Positions 5,330 through 8,256 of a stretch of 8,256 nt of DNA are shown here, one piece after another. Source of the DNA: 62-47 sp039808365 (lineage in GTDB: Bacteria; Pseudomonadota; Alphaproteobacteria; Rhizobiales; Xanthobacteraceae); assembly GCA_039808365.1 (NCBI GenBank), contig JBDHSX010000163.1:1-8256 (forward strand), in the 5' to 3' direction. The notes beneath the pieces were generated by a model. It was given only the letters and a program-made list of their open reading frames with translations. It was not told where the DNA came from and did no database searches. Each line of letters begins with the position of its first letter. The stretch's first letter is position 1. Made by a program: the position numbers and the translations under genes.

Positions 5330-6505
5330 ATGTTTTTGCAATTCTTCACATCGCTGCGCGATGCCCAGGTCCCCGTCACCCTGCGGGAATACCTCACGCT
5401 GATGGAAGCCCTCGACGCCGATCTGGCCGGCCAGAGCGTCGAGGATTTCTATTATTTGTCGCGCGCCGCGCTGGTCAAGGACGAGCGCAACCTCGACAAG
5501 TTCGACCGGGTGTTCGGGGCCACCTTCAAGGGCCTGGAAAACCTGCTCGACGCCATGGAGAAGGCGGAGATTCCCGCCGAATGGCTGAAGAAGCTCGCGG
5601 AGAAGTACCTCACCGACGAGGAAAAGAAGCAGATCGAGGCCATGGGCTGGGACAAGCTCATGGAGACGCTGAAGAAGCGCCTTGAGGAGCAGAAGAAGCG
5701 CCACCAGGGCGGCTCGAAGTGGATCGGCACCGCCGGGACCTCGCCGTTCGGGGCCTATGGCTACAATCCCGAAGGGGTGCGGATCGGCCAGGAGAAGAGC
5801 CGCAACAACCGCGCGGTGAAGGTGTGGGACAAGCGCGAGTTCAAGGATCTCGACGGCAACGTCGAACTCGGCATCCGCAACATCAAGGTGGCGCTGCGGC
5901 GCTTGCGCAAGTTCGCCCGCACCGGCGCGCCGGACGAACTCGATCTCGACACCACCATCAAGGAAACCGCCAATCACGGCTATCTCGACGTGCATATGCG
6001 CCCGGAGCGGCGCAACGCGGTCAAGGTGCTGGTGTTCTTCGACATCGGCGGGTCGATGGATTCGCATATCGCGCAGGTCGAGGAACTGTTTTCGGCGGCC
6101 AAGACCGAATTCAAGCACATGGAATATTTTTACTTCCACAACTGCCTTTATGAGGGCGTGTGGAAGCAGAACAAGCGCCGTTTCACCGACCGCACGCCGA
6201 CCTGGGACGTGCTGCACAAGTACCCTCACGATTACAAGGTGGTGTTCGTCGGCGACGCCTCGATGTCGCCTTACGAGATCATGGTGCCGGGCGGCTCGGT
6301 CGAGCACGTCAACGAGGAGGCCGGCTCGGTCTGGCTGGAGCGGATCACCCGGACCTATCCGCACGCGGTCTGGCTCAATCCGGTCGCCAGGAAGCATTGG
6401 GATTACTCGGAATCCACCACGATCATCCGGCGGCTGTTCTCGGAGCGCATGTTCCCGCTGACGATCGAGGGTCTGGAAGGCGCGATGAAGGAACTGGTGA
6501 GGTAA
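5330..6505 (+). CDS. CoxE-like von Willebrand factor A (VWA) domain protein
   Basis: This 391-aa cytoplasmic VWA protein is of the CoxE-like type, the usual partner of MoxR ATPases. The N-terminus (MFLQFFTSLRDAQVPVTLREY) is a helical domain. Residues about 75-125 are highly charged (EKKQIEAMGWDKLMETLKKR and following) and likely form long helices. A Gly-rich linker follows (GTAGTSPFGAYGYNPEGVRIG). The VWA fold starts near residue 228 (NAVKVLVFFDIGGSMDSHI). Its metal site reads D238-I-G-G-S242 instead of the classical DxSxS, so the second Ser ligand is Gly. A later Asp309 (VFVGDASMSPYE) fits the third metal-site loop. I chose ATG 5330 because upstream in-frame sequence is non-coding in character and the MFLQFF start is family-like, but no clear Shine-Dalgarno sequence precedes it. 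It is followed after 5 nt by a rhodanese gene and is divergent from the GlsB-like and MoxR genes. The client is unknown. Confidence 0.92.
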   Translation: MFLQFFTSLRDAQVPVTLREYLTLMEALDADLAGQSVEDFYYLSRAALVKDERNLDKFDRVFGATFKGLENLLDAMEKAEIPAEWLKKLAEKYLTDEEKKQIEAMGWDKLMETLKKRLEEQKKRHQGGSKWIGTAGTSPFGAYGYNPEGVRIGQEKSRNNRAVKVWDKREFKDLDGNVELGIRNIKVALRRLRKFARTGAPDELDLDTTIKETANHGYLDVHMRPERRNAVKVLVFFDIGGSMDSHIAQVEELFSAAKTEFKHMEYFYFHNCLYEGVWKQNKRRFTDRTPTWDVLHKYPHDYKVVFVGDASMSPYEIMVPGGSVEHVNEEAGSVWLERITRTYPHAVWLNPVARKHWDYSESTTIIRRLFSERMFPLTIEGLEGAMKELVR

Positions 6506-6510
6506 TAACA

Positions 6511-6924
6511 ATGGCGCAGACGATCACCCGCGGCTTCAAGAAGCTGCTTGAGGAAGCCGACAAGGAAATCGAGACCATGAACGTCGCCGACGCCAAGGCG
6601 GCGGTCGAGCGCGGCGAGGCGGTGATCGTCGACATTCGCGATCCGCGCGAACTGGAACGCGAGGGGAGGATCCCCGGCTCGTTCGCCTGCACGCGCGGCA
6701 TGCTGGAATTCTGGATCGATCCGGAAAGCCCCTACGCCAAGCCGATCTTTCAGGAGGAAGGCAAGAAGTTCATTTTCCATTGCGCCGGCGGCTGGCGCTC
6801 GGCTCTCGCCGCCAAGACCGCGCAGGACATGGGCTTGAAGCCGGTGGCGCATCTTGGCGGCGGCTTCAAAGCCTGGCGCGACGCCGGCGAGGCGGTGGAG
6901 AAGGTGACGCCGAAGGCGAAGTAG
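6511..6924 (+). CDS. Single-domain rhodanese-like sulfurtransferase
   Basis: This 137-aa protein has one rhodanese domain, which carries sulfur as a persulfide on a catalytic cysteine. A helical N-terminal extension (residues 1-25, TRGFKKLLEEADKEIETMN) comes first. The domain begins with DAKAAVERGEAVIVDIRDPRELEREGRIPGS. The active-site loop HCAGGWRSAL has Cys91 and closes with Arg96, matching the six-residue CxxxxR loop of active rhodaneses. It ends with a typical HLGGGFKAWRDAG helix. The insert RGMLEFWIDPESPYAKPIF is characteristic of a bacterial rhodanese subgroup. GTGAGG at about 6497-6502 serves as ribosome site within the end of the VWA gene; the 5-nt gap strongly suggests one operon with it. 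The sulfur acceptor is unknown. Maturation of a sulfur-containing or metal cofactor alongside the MoxR/VWA pair is one possibility. Confidence 0.93.
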   Translation: MAQTITRGFKKLLEEADKEIETMNVADAKAAVERGEAVIVDIRDPRELEREGRIPGSFACTRGMLEFWIDPESPYAKPIFQEEGKKFIFHCAGGWRSALAAKTAQDMGLKPVAHLGGGFKAWRDAGEAVEKVTPKAK

Positions 6925-6944
6925 TCCGAGAACCTTCATTTGCA

Positions 6945-6961
6945 TCATTGCGAGGAGCGCG
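6945..6961. repeat. Half copy of the palindromic repeat
   Basis: tcattgcgaggagcgcg repeats the first 17 nt of the left arm of the complete copy that starts 24 nt downstream (tcattgcgaggagcgca at 6971). The rest of the arm is missing. It looks like a truncated or partly duplicated element end. Confidence 0.7.
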
Positions 6962-6968
6962 GTTCCTC

Positions 6969-7050
6969 CGTCATTGCGAGGAGCGCAGCGACGAAGCAAT
7001 CCAGAGGCCGCAAAGGAAGACTGGATTGCTTCGCTTCGCTCGCAATGACG
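6969..7050. repeat. Palindromic intergenic repeat, copy 4 (most complete left arm)
   Basis: The left arm (6969-7004) reads cgtcattgcgaggagcgcag then cgacgaagcaatccag. The right arm (7021-7050) reads ctggattgcttcgcttcgct then cgcaatgacg, and is 6 nt shorter than the right arm of copy 1. The loop is 16 nt. It lies between the rhodanese gene and sseA, 42 nt before the sseA start. It produces a false N-terminal extension open in frame with sseA from 6940. Confidence 0.92.
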
Positions 7051-7080
7051 GTGGCGGCGGTTGTCGGCTTCATCGAAATC

Positions 7081-7084
7081 GGAG
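7081..7084 (+). promoter_or_regulatory. Ribosome binding site that fixes the sseA start
   Basis: GGAG lies 8 nt before ATG 7093. Upstream in-frame ATGs at 6940 and near 7046 either lie in the repeat or have no such site, so 7093 is preferred. Confidence 0.6.
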
Positions 7085-7092
7085 ATCGCATC

Positions 7093-7953
7093 ATGGCATC
7101 ATCGGACGATCCTCTCGTTTCCACCGAGTGGCTGGCGGCGCATCTCGACGATCCGCGCGTCAAGGTGATCGACGCGACCTTCAAGATGCCCGGCGTGTTG
7201 CCGCTGCCGATCGATGATTTTCGTGGCGGGCACATTCCCGGCGCGGCGTTCTTCGATGTCGACGCGGTGTCGGATCATGCGTCGCCGCTGCCGCATATGT
7301 ATCCCGACGGCGCGCAGTTCGCGCGCGACGTCGCCGCGCTCGGCATCTCCGACGGCGACACCGTGGTGGTCTATGACGCCGGCGGCTGGGTGGCCGCGCC
7401 GCGCGCGTGGTGGATGTTTTTGTCGTTCGGCCATCGCGACGTCAAAATCCTTGAAGGCGGGTTGAAGAAATGGCGCGCCGAGGGCCGCGCGGTCGAGGCC
7501 GGCGACGTCACGCCGCGACCCGGTCGCTACAGCCCCGCGACGCTCGATGCGGGTTTCGTCCGCAGCCAGGCCCAGATGGTCGCCAATCTCGATAGCGGGG
7601 CGGAGCAGGTGGTGGACGCACGCGCCGCCGGCCGTTTCGACGGCAGCGTCGCCGAGCCGCGCGCCGGCCTGCGCTCGGGCCACATCCCCGGCAGCCGCAA
7701 CCTGCCGTACAACCAGTTGATCGACCCTGAAACCGGGACGATGAAGCCGCTCGACGCCGTGCGCGACGCCTTCGCGGCCGCCGGTATCGATCTGGCGAGG
7801 CCGGTGGTCACCACCTGCGGCTCCGGCGTGTCCGCTGCCGTGCTGACGCTGGCGCTGTATCGCCTCGGCGTGCGCGGTTCGGCGCTGTACGACGGCTCGT
7901 GGTCGGAATGGGGCCTCGAAGGCGGCCCGCCGGTGGCGACCGGCGCGGCCTGA
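7093..7953 (+). CDS. sseA: 3-mercaptopyruvate sulfurtransferase (two-domain rhodanese)
   Basis: This 286-aa protein has tandem rhodanese domains and transfers sulfur from 3-mercaptopyruvate (from cysteine breakdown) to acceptors such as cyanide or thiols. The N-terminal domain is catalytically silent: the active-site Cys position is occupied by Asp in VVYDAGGWVAAPRAWW. The inter-domain part and second domain show VVDARAAGRFDG, RSGHIPGSRNLPYNQL and the active-site loop TTCGSGVSAAV with Cys242. CGSGVSA is the form expected for mercaptopyruvate sulfurtransferases; thiosulfate sulfurtransferases usually have CRxGxT. The C-terminal ALYDGSWSEWGL motif is also typical. Length agrees with E. coli SseA (281 aa). 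It follows the single-domain rhodanese in the same direction, but 168 nt with repeats intervene, so it may have its own promoter. No signal peptide is seen, so it is cytoplasmic. Confidence 0.94.
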   Translation: MASSDDPLVSTEWLAAHLDDPRVKVIDATFKMPGVLPLPIDDFRGGHIPGAAFFDVDAVSDHASPLPHMYPDGAQFARDVAALGISDGDTVVVYDAGGWVAAPRAWWMFLSFGHRDVKILEGGLKKWRAEGRAVEAGDVTPRPGRYSPATLDAGFVRSQAQMVANLDSGAEQVVDARAAGRFDGSVAEPRAGLRSGHIPGSRNLPYNQLIDPETGTMKPLDAVRDAFAAAGIDLARPVVTTCGSGVSAAVLTLALYRLGVRGSALYDGSWSEWGLEGGPPVATGAA

Positions 7954-7968
7954 CCCCGCGGGCATCTC

Positions 7969-8256
7969 TTATTCGAACGGCGACGCGGGGGCGGAGACGG
8001 CGGGCTGCGGCCTGACGGCCCGTCGCGCGCGCAACGCTGCCAGCCGGCGCGTTCGGGCGGCCCGTTGCGCCGCGTGGTCCCGCGCCAGCGCCGATTGGCG
8101 CGAGCGCGGCAGCGGAACCGGCCCGGTGACGACGGCGGACGGATCGGGGTCCGCCGACGGCGCGGGTTCGGCCGGCGCCAGCGTCGCGGTCCGGATCGGT
8201 GCGGCGGCGGGCTCCAGCGGAGCGGGGCCGGGCGGCTCGGTGGCGATGGCGACCGG
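7969..8256 (-). CDS. C-terminal part of an unidentified Pro/Ala-rich, Arg-rich protein (partial)
   Basis: On the minus strand a frame stays open for 95 codons from the window edge down to a TAA at 7969-7971. Its third codon positions are almost all G or C, as in the other genes here, which supports real coding. The peptide is low in complexity. First comes a Pro/Ala/Glu-rich stretch of about 50 residues (including PAEPAPSADPDPSAVV), then an Arg/Ala-rich stretch (RSRQSALARDHAAQRAARTRR and further RARRAV), ending SAPASPFE. This looks like a disordered linker and a basic tail. The start and any recognisable domain lie beyond the window, so I assign no function. It converges with sseA, whose stop is only 15 nt away. 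Confidence 0.6.
   Translation of the reverse strand, partial: PVAIATEPPGPAPLEPAAAPIRTATLAPAEPAPSADPDPSAVVTGPVPLPRSRQSALARDHAAQRAARTRRLAALRARRAVRPQPAVSAPASPFE

Noticed and set aside
5204..6511. 435-codon minus-strand frame opposite the VWA gene
   Set aside because: Leu/His/Arg/Ala-rich shadow frame; the plus strand encodes a clear CoxE-like protein.
118..7050. Spaced palindromes as a possible CRISPR array
   Set aside because: The copies are kilobases apart with genes between, differ in length and have no regular spacers.
7099..7965. 288-codon minus-strand frame opposite sseA
   Set aside because: Low-information Arg/Gly/Ala/His composition, fully antisense to a recognised two-domain rhodanese.
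7954..7968. Bidirectional terminator between sseA and the minus-strand gene
   Set aside because: Only 15 nt lie between the stops and they contain no stem with a T-run.

Overview
The window looks like chromosomal DNA from a high-GC alphaproteobacterium, most likely the Bradyrhizobium/Rhodopseudomonas/Nitrobacter/Afipia group (family Nitrobacteraceae). This rests on three things: strong G/C bias at third codon positions, the protein types, and several copies of a palindromic intergenic repeat (core 'cattgcgaggagcg...gacgaagcaatccag') that I associate with that group. The species assignment is inference; no rRNA or tRNA gene is present.

Layout, left to right. (1) Positions 1-95 hold the last 30 codons of a probable GNAT acetyltransferase. 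(2) A palindromic repeat leads into a complete GMC-family FAD oxidoreductase on the plus strand (217-1860). (3) Positions 1861-2244 carry no gene but three stacked repeat or hairpin elements. (4) On the minus strand lies an EthA-like flavin monooxygenase of Baeyer-Villiger type (2245-3747), preceded by another palindromic repeat interrupted by a C/G-rich insert. (5) Next are a MoxR-type AAA+ ATPase (3955-4797, minus) and a small GlsB/YeaQ-type membrane protein (4895-5149, minus). (6) Transcribed away from these on the plus strand are a CoxE-like von Willebrand A (VWA) protein (5330-6505) and, 5 nt later, a single-domain rhodanese (6511-6924). (7) After one and a half repeat copies comes sseA, a two-domain 3-mercaptopyruvate sulfurtransferase (7093-7953). 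(8) The right edge holds the Pro/Ala-rich and Arg-rich C-terminus of a minus-strand protein.

The functional core is the divergent block at 3955-6924. A MoxR ATPase and a VWA protein are known partners in several bacterial systems that activate or mature metalloenzymes (CbbQ/CbbO, NorQ/NorD, CoxD/CoxE, RavA/ViaA). Here they flank a stress-type membrane protein, and the VWA gene is tightly coupled to a rhodanese. No client enzyme is visible. The GMC oxidoreductase and the monooxygenase look like catabolic or detoxifying enzymes, and the repeats around them suggest a rearrangement-prone segment. Most genes here belong to recognised families. The unusual material is the repeat structure, the degenerate metal site of the VWA protein, and the MoxR/GlsB/VWA/rhodanese grouping.
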